A stretch of 64,000 nucleotides of DNA, taken from the NCBI GenBank assembly GCA_026415395.1, contig JAOAHD010000007.1:124001-188000 (forward strand), written 5' to 3'. Made by a program: the position numbers and the translations under genes. This stretch comes from Candidatus Binatia bacterium (GTDB lineage: Bacteria; Desulfobacterota; Binatia; HRBIN30). Within the stretch, counting starts at the first letter, position 1. Every line of letters begins with the position of its first letter. This document shows positions 1 through 8,751 of the stretch, in pieces. The notes beneath the pieces were generated by a model. The model did no database searches, was not told the DNA's origin, and saw only the letters and a list, made by a program, of their open reading frames with translations.

Positions 1-1858
1 TGCCCGCGTAGAGGACGCCGAGGTCTTGCTGTAAGAGCACGAGTGTGGCGGCGTGTTTGGCCACGTCGACAGCCGTGTCGACGGAGATCCCGACATCCGC
101 AGTGTGCAGCGACGGAGCGTCATTGATGCCGTCGCCGAGGTAGGCGACGACGTGCCCGCGCGCTTTGAGTGCCGACAAGACGCGATTTTTTTGCATCGGA
201 TCGAGGCGGCAAAACAGGTTGCACTCTTCCGCCCGAGCCTGGAGGGCTTCTTCGCTGAGGTGGGCAATGTCGGCGCCGGTCAGGACCCCAGTGACCGGCA
301 GCCCGAGTTGGGCGCACACGTGGCGGGTGACGGCTTCGTTGTCGCCGGTAAGGACTTTGACCGCGACGCCGCTCTCGCCCAGAGCCCGAATCGCGCCCGC
401 GGCCGAGGCCTTGGGCGGATCGAGAAACGCGGCAAAGCCAGCGAAGACCAACTCGCTTTCGTCGCTCACACCGGCGTGGTCGCGGGTGGGCTCGGTTGCA
501 CGCCACGCGATCCCGAGCACGCGGAAGCCCTCGCTGCTCAGTTGCTCGAAGAGCGCTGCCGCACGTTCCCGATGGGCATCGTCGAGCGGCAGCGTGTCGC
601 CGGAGGTTGCCTCGTACGCCGCGCACAAGCGGAGAATTTCTTCCGGCGCGCCCTTGACCACAAGCACGCGCTGGTGGTCGCGCTCGAGCAACACCGACAC
701 CCGGCGCCGGTCGAAGTCGAACGGCACTTCGTCAATCTTACGCCACGAGGAGGCATTAATCTCCCGATGCTCGAGGATGGCTTCGTCGAGCGGGCTTTTG
801 AGCCCGGTTTCGAAGAAGCTGTTGAGGTAAGCAAGCTCCAATACCCGTTCGCTTTCATTGCCGTCGATATCCACGTGCCGCTCCAAGCGAATCTTCGCCT
901 CGGTGAGCGTGCCCGTTTTGTCGGTGCACAACACGTCGACGGCGCCGAGATCCTGGATCGCCGAGAGTCGCTTCACAATTACTTTTTCTCGTGCCATGCG
1001 CAGCGCGCCGCGGGCGAGGGTGACCGACACGATCATCGGCAAGAGCTCGGGAGTGAGGCCGACGGATAACGCCACAGCGAACAGAAACGATTCGAGCAGC
1101 GGCCGTTCAAAGAGGAGATTCACCAGCAGCACGAACAGCACCAAGCCGGCCGTGAAGCGCATGATCAACAGCCCGAACTGGCGCGTGCCCATTTCGAACG
1201 CGGTCGGCGGAGCGGGGCGTTGCAGCGTGCCGGCAATGCGACCGAGCAACGTGCGCGGGCCAGTGCGCAACACCAGCAACCGGGCCGTGCCGCTAATGAC
1301 GGAACTGCCCAGGAACACGGCGGAAGCCGAGTCCGGCGTGAGCTCTTCTGTGGCGGCTGCGGGCAGAGCCGCACTCGCTTGTTTTTCCACTGGATACGGC
1401 TCCCCAGTGAGCCGCGCTTGGTGCACGAACACATCCCGGGCCTCGATGAGCTCACCGTCGGCCGGCACCAGGTCGCCGGCGGCGAGCAGCACGACGTCGC
1501 CGGGGACGATGGCGGAGAAGGGGAGCTCACGTACCACGCCATCGCGCAGCACATGCGCGGTGAGCGCCACGCGCGCTGCCAAGGCTTCAGCCGCGCGCTC
1601 GGCGCGGTACTCCTGGACGAAGTCCAGGGTGACACTCAGCAACACAATCACTGCAATAATGCCAGCGCCGGTAACGTCCCCCACCGCAGCCGAGAGGGTG
1701 CTGGCAAACAGCAACACCAACACGAGTGGGTTGCTGAAGCGGGAGAGAAACTGGCGTAGCGGCCCGCCACGATGAACAGCACCGAGTTCGTTGGGCCCAT
1801 AGTGTTCGAGGCGTTGTTCCGCTTCATGGCTCGATAAGCCCAAACGCGCGTCCGGCAC
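1..1858 (-). CDS. mgtA: Magnesium-type P-type ATPase (MgtA-like), cut by left edge
   Basis: Inner-membrane cation pump of the P-type ATPase superfamily, probably the Mg2+ importing IIIB group. The reading frame is open from the left edge to about 1858. It contains the actuator-domain TGEP (LTGEPYPVEKQ), the phosphorylation motif CTDKTGTLT (Asp near residue 313), a nucleotide-binding region with KGAPEE, VLTGDNE, and the hinge GDGINDAP. The stretch after GDGINDAP (ISVDTAVDVAKHAATLVLL) resembles MgtA. The C-terminal membrane helices lie beyond the window. The start is uncertain: an in-frame stop sits four codons upstream of GTG at 1858, so the N-terminus is shorter than usual, and I see no good ribosome binding site. 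Subfamily is inferred from motif similarity; a Ca2+-type pump is the alternative. Confidence 0.85.
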   Translation of the reverse strand, partial: MPDARLGLSSHEAEQRLEHYGPNELGAVHRGGPLRQFLSRFSNPLVLVLLFASTLSAAVGDVTGAGIIAVIVLLSVTLDFVQEYRAERAAEALAARVALTAHVLRDGVVRELPFSAIVPGDVVLLAAGDLVPADGELIEARDVFVHQARLTGEPYPVEKQASAALPAAATEELTPDSASAVFLGSSVISGTARLLVLRTGPRTLLGRIAGTLQRPAPPTAFEMGTRQFGLLIMRFTAGLVLFVLLVNLLFERPLLESFLFAVALSVGLTPELLPMIVSVTLARGALRMAREKVIVKRLSAIQDLGAVDVLCTDKTGTLTEAKIRLERHVDIDGNESERVLELAYLNSFFETGLKSPLDEAILEHREINASSWRKIDEVPFDFDRRRVSVLLERDHQRVLVVKGAPEEILRLCAAYEATSGDTLPLDDAHRERAAALFEQLSSEGFRVLGIAWRATEPTRDHAGVSDESELVFAGFAAFLDPPKASAAGAIRALGESGVAVKVLTGDNEAVTRHVCAQLGLPVTGVLTGADIAHLSEEALQARAEECNLFCRLDPMQKNRVLSALKARGHVVAYLGDGINDAPSLHTADVGISVDTAVDVAKHAATLVLLQQDLGVLYAG

Positions 1859-2240
1859 GGCAGGTGTTGCTTATCACGACGGTGCGGCGGATTTCGACCG
1901 GAATCATGGCGCCCCGAGGGATCCGGTGCGGCGTCAGAGCGGAAGCTCGCGGAACACGAGTGCCGCAGCCGGGGAAGCGGACCTCACGGGCCGGCGCTCC
2001 GAGCGCACGGGCGTCGTAGCGGTTATGTGTGGGCGCGATGCTTGTTCGAAGAGTCCGTGCGAAAGGAGCGCGGGCGGCGCGCCCGTGAGCCGTGCGGTGC
2101 TCCCGTTTTTCTGTCGCGCGGCATGAGCCTGAGCGCGAGCGATGTGCGTCGAGCTCGACAGCAGCCAGCCGCTCGTACTGCGAGCTTCGACGCCGCGGAC
2201 CACAAGGCAGCAAAGGTTCAGATTTGTAGCGAGGGTTGCA
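1859..2240. other. Intergenic region, no gene seen
   Basis: About 380 bases between the glutathione transferase stop and the ATPase start, both read leftwards. Open frames here are short and arginine-rich, have no recognisable domain and look like chance frames in GC-rich DNA. A small GC-rich inverted repeat (5-base arms) lies at 2071-2085. The ATPase promoter should be here, but I cannot point to a convincing -35/-10 pair or a Mg2+ leader. Confidence 0.5.
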
Positions 2241-2930
2241 CTACCGTTGGAGAAGCTTTTGGGCCGCTTCTGCAAAGGCCTTCGCAGCCTCTTCGTTTTC
2301 CGGCTCCGTGAGGTTCGGCACCGGTGCTGGAATTTGGACCCCGCGCTGGCAGGCCGGACGGGCTGCCATTTGATCCATCCAGCGCCGCAAATGGTCGAGG
2401 CCATCGATGGACACTCCCGACCACTTGTACGTTCGCACCCAAGCCCAATTGGCAATGTCCGCAATCGAATAGTCACCCGCCAAGTATTCGTGCTCCGCGA
2501 AGCGCGTGTTCAGCACTTCGAAGAGTCGCCGACACTCGTTTTGGTAGCGTGCGATGACCGCCGGAATCTTTTCCGGAAAGTACCGGTAGAACACGTTGGC
2601 CTGGCCCATCATGGGACCAATGCCCGCCATCTGGAACATGAGCCACTGGAGAACCAACGAGCGCCCCTTCGGATCTTGCGGCATTAAGCGACCAGTTTTC
2701 TCGGCCAGGTAAACGAGAATGGCGCCCGATTCGAAAACCACAAAGTCGTCGTTGTCGTGGTCGACGATGGTGGGGATCCTCCCATTGGGGTTGAGCCGCA
2801 AATACTCGGGGCGCTTTTGCTCCCCAGCGAGAAGATTGACGACCCGCACTTCGTAGGGAAGACCGAGTTCTTCAAGCGCGATGGAAATCTTCCAACCGTT
2901 CGGCGTTGGGGCCGTATACAACTCGATCAT
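2241..2930 (-). CDS. Glutathione S-transferase family protein (Nu-class/YfcG-like)
   Basis: Cytosolic glutathione transferase or disulfide-bond oxidoreductase of 229 residues. The N-terminal thioredoxin-like domain begins [20 protein letters not shown], with the Thr/Asn pattern of the Nu class (YfcG, YghU), followed by RIPTIVD and the [12 protein letters not shown] glutathione-binding segment. The C-terminal helical domain carries the [12 protein letters not shown] motif. I chose ATG at 2930 because a strong GGAGAGGAG site precedes it; the open frame continues upstream without family similarity. Nu-class enzymes typically reduce small disulfides and peroxides; the physiological substrate cannot be told from sequence. 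Confidence 0.9.
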   Translation of the reverse strand: MIELYTAPTPNGWKISIALEELGLPYEVRVVNLLAGEQKRPEYLRLNPNGRIPTIVDHDNDDFVVFESGAILVYLAEKTGRLMPQDPKGRSLVLQWLMFQMAGIGPMMGQANVFYRYFPEKIPAVIARYQNECRRLFEVLNTRFAEHEYLAGDYSIADIANWAWVRTYKWSGVSIDGLDHLRRWMDQMAARPACQRGVQIPAPVPNLTEPENEEAAKAFAEAAQKLLQR

Positions 2931-3145
2931 GCGCGGGGCTCCTCTCCTGGTCAGTCTCCTAACTGCAGTGCACTGACGCGTCGCCTCGCTTTGGTCAAGC
3001 CCCACCCGCGGGGCGTGGCTTCCACGATTTCGGGCAAAGGGAGCACCCGCAGGCAAACGTCAACGGTAGGCCTCCGTCTCAAAGGCGCCGTTGGCTCTCC
3101 CGCGAGGCAGGCACTCGACCGAGTAGCCGGTGCGCTGCCGCAGGC

Positions 3146-3553
3146 TCAGTAGTTCAGGCTGCGCTTACGCGCGCGCAAATTGCGCCGACTTCCTTTGGTT
3201 TTGAAGTTGCGCGGCTCGTCGCGATAAGGTGGTGCCCCGGCAGAAGCTGCCCAGCCCACCGTGGGCGTGTTCGAGCGCGGGCGCGGTGAACCAAACGAAC
3301 GCTGGGGCCGCTCCTCGGCAAGATTGACGCGCAGCTTGCGCCCGTCGAGCTCTTGCCCGTCGAACCGGCCAATCGCTTGCTGCGCCTCGTCGCTGGTGGC
3401 GAACTCGACGAAGGCAAAGCCTCGTGGACGCCCGGTTTCACGGTCGGAAGGCATGTAGATGCTGAGCACCTGGCCGACTTCGGAAAACGCTTCCGACAAT
3501 TGTTGTTGCGTGGTGCGGAAATTGAGATTGCCGACAAAGACCTTCGTTGAAAT
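3146..3553 (-). CDS. RRM-domain RNA-binding protein, apparent ATT start
   Basis: Small cytosolic RNA-binding protein of about 135 residues with one RNA recognition motif. RNP2 is KVFVGNL right at the N-terminus and RNP1 is RGFAFVEF. The tail is basic and low in complexity (Arg, Lys, Gly, Pro), as in the Rbp-type proteins of cyanobacteria and proteobacteria. Family members start two or three residues before KVFVGNL. Here that position is ATT at 3553-3551, with GAAGGAG seven bases upstream, and there is no ATG, GTG or TTG nearby in frame. An ATT start is rare (infC is the known case). A sequencing error from ATG, or use of a distant start at 3646, is the alternative. Confidence 0.85.
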   Translation of the reverse strand: MSTKVFVGNLNFRTTQQQLSEAFSEVGQVLSIYMPSDRETGRPRGFAFVEFATSDEAQQAIGRFDGQELDGRKLRVNLAEERPQRSFGSPRPRSNTPTVGWAASAGAPPYRDEPRNFKTKGSRRNLRARKRSLNY

Positions 3554-3747
3554 GGCGTGACTCCTTCTCGTTCGAGCTGACTTACCGTTCCTTCTTCTTC
3601 CGTAAACAAGCCAGCCCGACGCCGGCGTCACGAAAACAAGAAACAACGATGGGGTTCGATTAGCACCTGATTGCCAGCTCTGTCTAGCCTACCTCGTGGT
3701 TTTTCCTCCGCCGCCAGTGCCGCAGCGGATCTGGTTGTTCCTCAAGG

Positions 3748-4755
3748 TTAGTCTTGCGTCCCCGCGCCGCAGGCATCGCTCTGCGAGGGGAGAAGCTGGC
3801 GCACTCGACGGAGTGCTTCCTCCGATCGGGCAACTTCGCCCCGGCGTTTTGCCAACTCTGCGAGGGCGCACCAAGCCTCCCACTCACTTGGCTGTTGCTG
3901 CACTAACTCGCGGTAACCTTGCTCCGCTTCAGCGGTTTGCTGGCGGAGCCGAAGCACGAGCAAATCCGACAAGGTGCGTTCCTGCACGGGCAAGCGATTG
4001 CTCAACAGTAAGGCGTTCTGGCGTGCCTGCGCAGCACGCTCGCTGTGTCCAAGCCGTCTGGCCACTTCAGCTAAGCGATAGTACGCGAGCGCAAATTGCG
4101 GGTCTTCGGCCACGGCGCTGTCGAGTTGTTCTTCAGCCGCGGGCAAGTTGCCCTCTTGCAAGTGTTCTTCGGCGCGGAAGTAGGCAAGCAGCGCGGGGAA
4201 GGAATCGGAAGTCACGGCCGCCACACGTGCGATGCGGATTTGCTCGGTAGCAACACGCCCGGCTTCGAGTTCTTCGGCCAAGCGGTCGACCACTCCGGCG
4301 AGCCGACGCAATGCTCCGCTGGCCCGCGCAGCGGCGCGCGGAACCGGATCCGTAACGTCGTACCACTGGACTTCAGCTTCGACCTGACCTTGGGCAACCC
4401 GCACGCGACCGAGCACGAAGGCGGCGGCTCCCAGTTCTAGGGCGCGCTGGCGCGCCGTGTGGGCGTCCCAGACCACGGGTGCTCCGGTCGCAGGGAGCAG
4501 ACACTGCCCAGGAATGCGCCGCCAGGGACCGTTCCCGCTCAACCGATGAGCAAGCAAAAGAGCCGTGCCCGAAGCCACAGCACGGCTCTCGTCGTCCGCC
4601 GGAACGAGAGGAAACACTGCTACCGTGCGCACGGCCTCGCGCACCGATGGGGAGGAAGAAGCGTTCTGTTCGCGGATGCGTTGCCACATCACCGCACCGG
4701 CAACCACCCCAATCAGCACGAGCAACAGAAGGAATCGACTGGGCAGGGTACGCAT
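3748..4755 (-). CDS. Membrane-anchored TolB-like/TPR protein
   Basis: Predicted membrane-anchored protein of about 335 residues. An N-terminal hydrophobic segment (FLLLLVLIGVVAGAV) follows a short basic start. A region like the TolB-type N-terminal domain of adenylate-cyclase and kinase-linked proteins comes next (TVAVFPL, ALELGAAAFVLGRVRVAQGQVEAEVQWYD). Tetratricopeptide repeats fill the C-terminal half (ALAYYRLAEVARRLGHSERA, WEAWCALAELAKRRGEVARSEEALRRV). No catalytic domain is present. Such proteins are usually adaptors; the partner is unknown. I chose ATG at 4755; a GTG at 4782 is possible. Confidence 0.75.
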   Translation of the reverse strand: MRTLPSRFLLLLVLIGVVAGAVMWQRIREQNASSSPSVREAVRTVAVFPLVPADDESRAVASGTALLLAHRLSGNGPWRRIPGQCLLPATGAPVVWDAHTARQRALELGAAAFVLGRVRVAQGQVEAEVQWYDVTDPVPRAAARASGALRRLAGVVDRLAEELEAGRVATEQIRIARVAAVTSDSFPALLAYFRAEEHLQEGNLPAAEEQLDSAVAEDPQFALAYYRLAEVARRLGHSERAAQARQNALLLSNRLPVQERTLSDLLVLRLRQQTAEAEQGYRELVQQQPSEWEAWCALAELAKRRGEVARSEEALRRVRQLLPSQSDACGAGTQD

Positions 4756-4807
4756 GGAAATTCGGCTGCGGTCGGTGCGCACGAGGGGCCCGTGGCTGGC
4801 TCTGATC

Positions 4808-4859
4808 GTTAGCGCGCAGCCACCGCGGCCTGCAGCCGCGCTGCGGGCGGAACGCTAAC
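4808..4859. repeat. Strong multi-stem inverted repeat after flavin reductase gene
   Basis: Outer arms GTTAGCG (4808-4814) and CGCTAAC (4853-4859) enclose a GC-rich inner stem with arms CGCGGC and GCCGCG around a 5-base loop. The right outer arm overlaps the first base of the flavin reductase stop codon, so the transcript would fold immediately after translation ends. No T-run follows on the minus strand, so it is not a classical intrinsic terminator; a 3' stabilising or attenuating structure is more likely. Confidence 0.5.
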
Positions 4860-5362
4860 TAGCCACCATAAAAAACCTTTTCGCCCAGCTCCTTGAGCCA
4901 CAAAATGGCATCGTCCGGCCGAGCCTCGATAGCTTGCCGCACACCGGCAGCGACCACCTCTCCGACAACCACGGAGTGATCACCTCGTTCGAGAAACTCG
5001 ACCACGCGCGACTCCACGTACGCCGGGCAACGCACGAGCAGTGGGGCGCCGGTGACTCCGCGCTCGAATGGTTCGCCTGAGATCGTGTTTCCTTCCTTGG
5101 CTGCAGGTTTGAAAAAAGTGAACGCTAACGATTGCTGCCCCTTGCCCAGCATGTTCAGAGCAAATGAGCCTGTTTCTTTGATGAGCGCATGGGCATTGGA
5201 GTCGGCCTTGACGCCGACAACCACGAGTGGCGGTTCGAACGCTGCCTGCGTTACCCAGTTCACTGTGGCGGCAGCGACATCACCGCGTTCGTTCTCCGCG
5301 GTCAGGATATACAGGCCGTACGGAATCATGCGTAAGGCAGTTTTCTTTGCGGCTGCATCCAT
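4859..5362 (-). CDS. Flavin reductase family protein
   Basis: Cytosolic FMN-binding split-barrel protein of 167 residues, the family that supplies reduced flavin to two-component monooxygenases or acts as an NAD(P)H:flavin reductase. Family signs are the N-terminal PYGLYILTAENERGDVAAATVNWVTQ, then EPPLVVVGVKADSNAHALI and GSFALNML, and a C-terminal DHSVVVGEVV. Length is normal. A clear AAAGGAG site precedes the ATG. No oxygenase component adjoins it, so the partner is unknown; it may be a general flavin reductase or a ferric reductase. Confidence 0.88.
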   Translation of the reverse strand: MDAAAKKTALRMIPYGLYILTAENERGDVAAATVNWVTQAAFEPPLVVVGVKADSNAHALIKETGSFALNMLGKGQQSLAFTFFKPAAKEGNTISGEPFERGVTGAPLLVRCPAYVESRVVEFLERGDHSVVVGEVVAAGVRQAIEARPDDAILWLKELGEKVFYGG

Positions 5363-5748
5363 CTCGAACTCCTTTCTCTAGACTTGTTGCAGTGAGAGGA
5401 CCTCAAGCGTAGTCCCGCACCGAGCGTGCGAGCAAGGCACCAAGCTGGCGAGTGCACCCGGTGAAGTCAACAGTGGCGTATCCCGCCGTGCAGGGACCGG
5501 CGGACATGACGTTTGGAACTTGGAGAAGCTTGTCGCGGTTGGTTCAGCAGGAAGATTGGCGTTGGGGCGAGCTGCGGCCCGGCAGTCGGTCACGGACGAC
5601 GTCCGGAAGGGCTCCGCGGCAGGCGCCGGTTGTCCTCTTTCGTCTACAGATTCGTGGTGGTACGGCGTTCCCTGCTGCTGACGGTGGAGCGTGGGCCGGG
5701 TGTTCGATCGCCGCCCAACGTTCGCAAGCCGCTGATAAGGAGGCCGAG
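5363..5748. other. Divergent intergenic region
   Basis: About 385 bases between two divergently read genes (flavin reductase leftwards, DUF1330 gene rightwards), so promoters for both should lie here. The plus-strand frame that enters the DUF1330 gene is open from 5452, but its extra 99 codons show no similarity to the family and have biased composition. I see no repeats or RNA genes. Confidence 0.5.
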
Positions 5749-6177
5749 ATGATTGTCGAAAACCGTTTGTATCCGGATGCCGGCCAGATCGCGCATTTGC
5801 AAGACGAAGCTTCTCCCGATGGCCCAATCGTGATGGTGAATTTGCTCAAGTTTCGGGAGAAAGCGCAATATCCGGACGGGCGCGATGCGCACCTCTCCGG
5901 CCGGGAGGCTTACATGCGCTACGGAATGGAAGTGGCGAAGCTGGTGGAGGCGAGCGGAGGCCGGATCCTGTTTGCCGGGAACGTCACCTTTCTCACCATC
6001 GGCGCTGCCGAGGAGTTATGGGACGAGGTTGTGCTTGTCGAATATCCCAGCCGCGCTGCGTTTCTGCGCATGGCCATGTCGCCGGAGTGGCGGGCAATTG
6101 AAGTACATCGTGAAGCTGGTCTCGAGGGGCAGCTCAACATCGAAACCGTACCGCTCATGCGCGAGTTCGGCAGGTGA
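5749..6177 (+). CDS. DUF1330 domain protein
   Basis: Small cytosolic protein of 142 residues of the DUF1330 family, a dimeric alpha/beta-barrel (ferredoxin-like) fold of unknown reaction. Visible signs are PIVMVNLLKFRE, the GREAYMRYGMEVAKLVEASGG helix, LWDEVVLVEYPSRAAFLRMA and the terminal RAIEVHREAGLEGQLNIET. ATG at 5749 was chosen because AAGGAGG lies just upstream and the family motif starts soon after. It is monocistronic. Relatives are often found near lipid or ketone oxidation genes, but no function is established. Confidence 0.85.
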   Translation: MIVENRLYPDAGQIAHLQDEASPDGPIVMVNLLKFREKAQYPDGRDAHLSGREAYMRYGMEVAKLVEASGGRILFAGNVTFLTIGAAEELWDEVVLVEYPSRAAFLRMAMSPEWRAIEVHREAGLEGQLNIETVPLMREFGR

Positions 6178-6521
6178 ACAGCGTGACCGCGGATTCGCAT
6201 TCGTAGGCGCGGATGCCATTCCTGCCACCATCGATGAACGTCACGTGCTGCGGTTTGCCGCTGGCAGCGTCGTTTCTATTTCTTCTGAGTGCATTGGCCG
6301 TTCGTGCCCGAGCCCATCCCCAGGCCGGCGGCCGCTTGCGCGGAAACGATGAGCGCGGGGCGCGAGAGCTCGACGGCCTCGGCTGCAGCACCCACTCTGG
6401 TGATTTCGCGGCGTTCTTCCTGACCCTCGGTGCGGGCATTCTGCAAGTGCGCCAAACGGGGATGTGTGTGGCGCATGGAGCCTGAAAAGATCGGCGGCTT
6501 TGAGCGGTGGAGCTAGAGTGC
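6178..6521. other. Intergenic region, no gene seen
   Basis: About 340 bases between the convergent DUF1330 and delta-60 genes. A short plus-strand frame (6213-6485) starts with a hydrophobic stretch but loses any protein-like character after 30 residues. I see no hairpin with a T-run and no repeat. Confidence 0.4.
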
Positions 6522-8398
6522 TCAGCGATTGCCCCGTGCGAGCGCAGAAAAACCGAGCAGCAGAAGCAGCGCGAATACGAAGGTAGCAGCCGGGAGGGCC
6601 ACCGCGGGCACAGAGGCGGCGACCGAGGCCGGGGTGGCGGGCCCGCCTTGGTCCACGATCATGCCGTCGACTGCGGTGTCGTCACCGGGCTCGCCATCGG
6701 TGAGTTCGAAGCTGATGGTGTTGCCGGATACTAGGACCATGGCTGCGGGGTTCACATCGGCCAGCGTATAAAACACCGGCGGCGTGCCGCCGGGCGTCGT
6801 CGGTCCGTGCTTGCGAAACGTTATGCCGGCGAGCGAGTCAGCACCTTCGACCGTGAGTTGTACGAGAGCGTGGCCGTTAGGGCAGCCCGTCAAGGTGAAG
6901 CCAACGAGCCCATAAGGGTAGGAGAACTGCGCGTCGGAACCGAGCTGGTTTTCTGCAAACGCAGCAACGTTGTTGTTTTGCGCACAGTTGGTTTGCAAGA
7001 TCACACAGCCGCGCCCGGTGGCCGTGGGCGAGGCAGTGAGGTTGGCCTGTGTCTTCGCTCCAGGCAGGCAACTCTCTTCGATGACGTCGTCGACCCCGTC
7101 ACAGTCAATGTCCGGAAGGATCTCCGGGCAGGCGCCTGTTGCGTCGCCTTCGAACGCGGTGAGCGCAACCGTCGCTGACGAGGAGGCCACGACGATGCGC
7201 CAGAACGGCTCGATCACCGTTGCCTGAACAGTTCCCGGTCCTGGCTGGGATACGTGGCCGCTCGTTCCAAAACTTTGGTCCATGCTGCCATCGCCCGGTA
7301 GCAGCCGGCCGACAAACTGGGTCCGTGCCGTGACCACAATCTTGCCATTGGTTTGGATATCGACATCGACCACATCATCGGAGACACCACTGGGGGTCAA
7401 CTTGCCGCCGGAGCCGAAGCTCGGGTCGAGTTGCACATTCGACTGGTAGCGCGCCACCCGAGCAGGGGGGGGACCCCCTTCCAGCAACAACGATTTTGCC
7501 GTCGGCTTGCAAGGCGAGGCTGTTTGCCAGGTCGCCGGCAGTGCCGTAGGCCCCCATGTCGGTGATGACGATACCGTCGCTGTCAAAAGAGGGATCGAGA
7601 GAACCGTTGGACTCGTATCGGACGATGGCCCAGTCGTTAAGGGCACTGTCTCGGTCTTGGAAGCCTGACACGACGATCCTTCCATCCGGCTGCAGGGCGA
7701 TGTCGAGTGCTCCATCGATTGCAAACAAATGCGTGAGGGGGTAGTCGTCCCCGCCGCCGAAGGATGGGTCGAGCGAACCGTCCGCAGCGTTAGCGCGCAG
7801 AACCAGAATATCGTCTCCCCCGAACCTGATAAACCGTCCTGCTGCTAGAATTTGGCCGTCCGGCTGGATCACCAGCGATTTGATCTCGGCCTGGAACCCG
7901 GTCAGGGCCACTCCGCCGTCGCCGAATGTCGCATCGAGGCTGCCGTCGTCGTTGAGCCGTACAAGCGCGCCGAAATTGCTTGCACAAGGCGAAGACCCGG
8001 TCTGCCCCCCAGTACAATCTTGCCATCGCTTTGATGGCCGCCGCGCGGCACCCGAACCCTTGCGGGAAGCCTTGGCAAGTGAGGCCCGTTACCAGGACAG
8101 CACCGTTGGCGCCAAAGCTCGGATCGAGCGTTCCGCTGCTCGTGAAGCGGAGCACTGCACACCGAGAGACATAGTCGAAGGCGGTCGTATTCAAGTCGGC
8201 TGCGACGACCAGTTTGCCGTCCCTCTGGCGAGCTAACCCGTTGGCGAAAACAATGGCAGGTGCAAAGCCAACCAGCGCGGTCAGGTCGACAGAGGCCACC
8301 CCGTTCACGCCGAAGCTCAGATCTCGGTCGCCCGGAGCGGCCCACGATCGGCTGACGTTGAGGGGCACGACGGAGAGTGCAAGGAAACATAAGTTCAT
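6522..8398 (-). pseudogene. Delta-60 repeat surface protein with anchor domain, three frameshifts
   Basis: Exported protein made of delta-60 repeats (units like DGSLDPSFG... QPDGKIVVAG) followed by a choice-of-anchor U-type domain (near LTDGEPGDDTAVDGMIVDQGGP) and a C-terminal sorting-like tail: a hydrophobic helix (FVFALLLLLGFSAL) ending in ARGNR. The N-terminus at ATG 8398 is a signal peptide (MNLCFLALSVVPLNV). The frame breaks three times, near 8033, at the C-run 8005-8010 and at the G-run 7465-7472. At each point a single base change restores a continuous repeat protein. It may be a real gene with sequencing errors, a fresh pseudogene, or a slippage-switched gene. Exosortase H, encoded at 59.4-59.9 kb, could process the tail, although the tail lacks its usual IPTLxxWG motif. 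Confidence 0.8.
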
Positions 8399-8751
8399 GG
8401 GCACGGGCCGATACCGCGCTTCCTCGAGCCCGTTGGGGTGCTGGGCTGTGCAGTCATGACCAGGCGAGTCTGCACCCGGCGGACAAAATTTGGCAAGAAC
8501 GAGATGCACTTTCTTAGCTCGAGCGGAGCGGTGCGACCTTCACCTTCGTTGCCGGCCCGCGGATGACTCTACCTTGACCACCCGCGCAAGTCTCCCCCTC
8601 CGCTCTCGGTCGTCGCTGGATGCATGGGTGACGGTTCCCGCTGATGGAGAAGAGGCTCGGGTAGCTGGGTAATCGCCGTGGTGAATGCCGGGCCACGGTT
8701 CTAGACCTATGCTCCAAACCGGCGCGAGAACGTGGCATCGCTGCCACACGG
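8399..8751. other. Intergenic region, no gene seen
   Basis: About 350 bases between the PD40 lipoprotein stop and the delta-60 protein start, both read leftwards. It should hold the delta-60 promoter and possibly the terminator of the PD40 gene. No convincing open frame, repeat or hairpin was recognised. Confidence 0.4.

Noticed and set aside
53-1775. Long plus-strand open frames (53-1069, 858-1775)
   Set aside because: They lie antisense to the clear P-type ATPase frame and have no domain similarity; they are mirror frames in GC-rich DNA.
6213-6485. 90-codon plus-strand frame with hydrophobic start
   Set aside because: Hydrophobicity is brief, the rest is not protein-like and no neighbour supports it.
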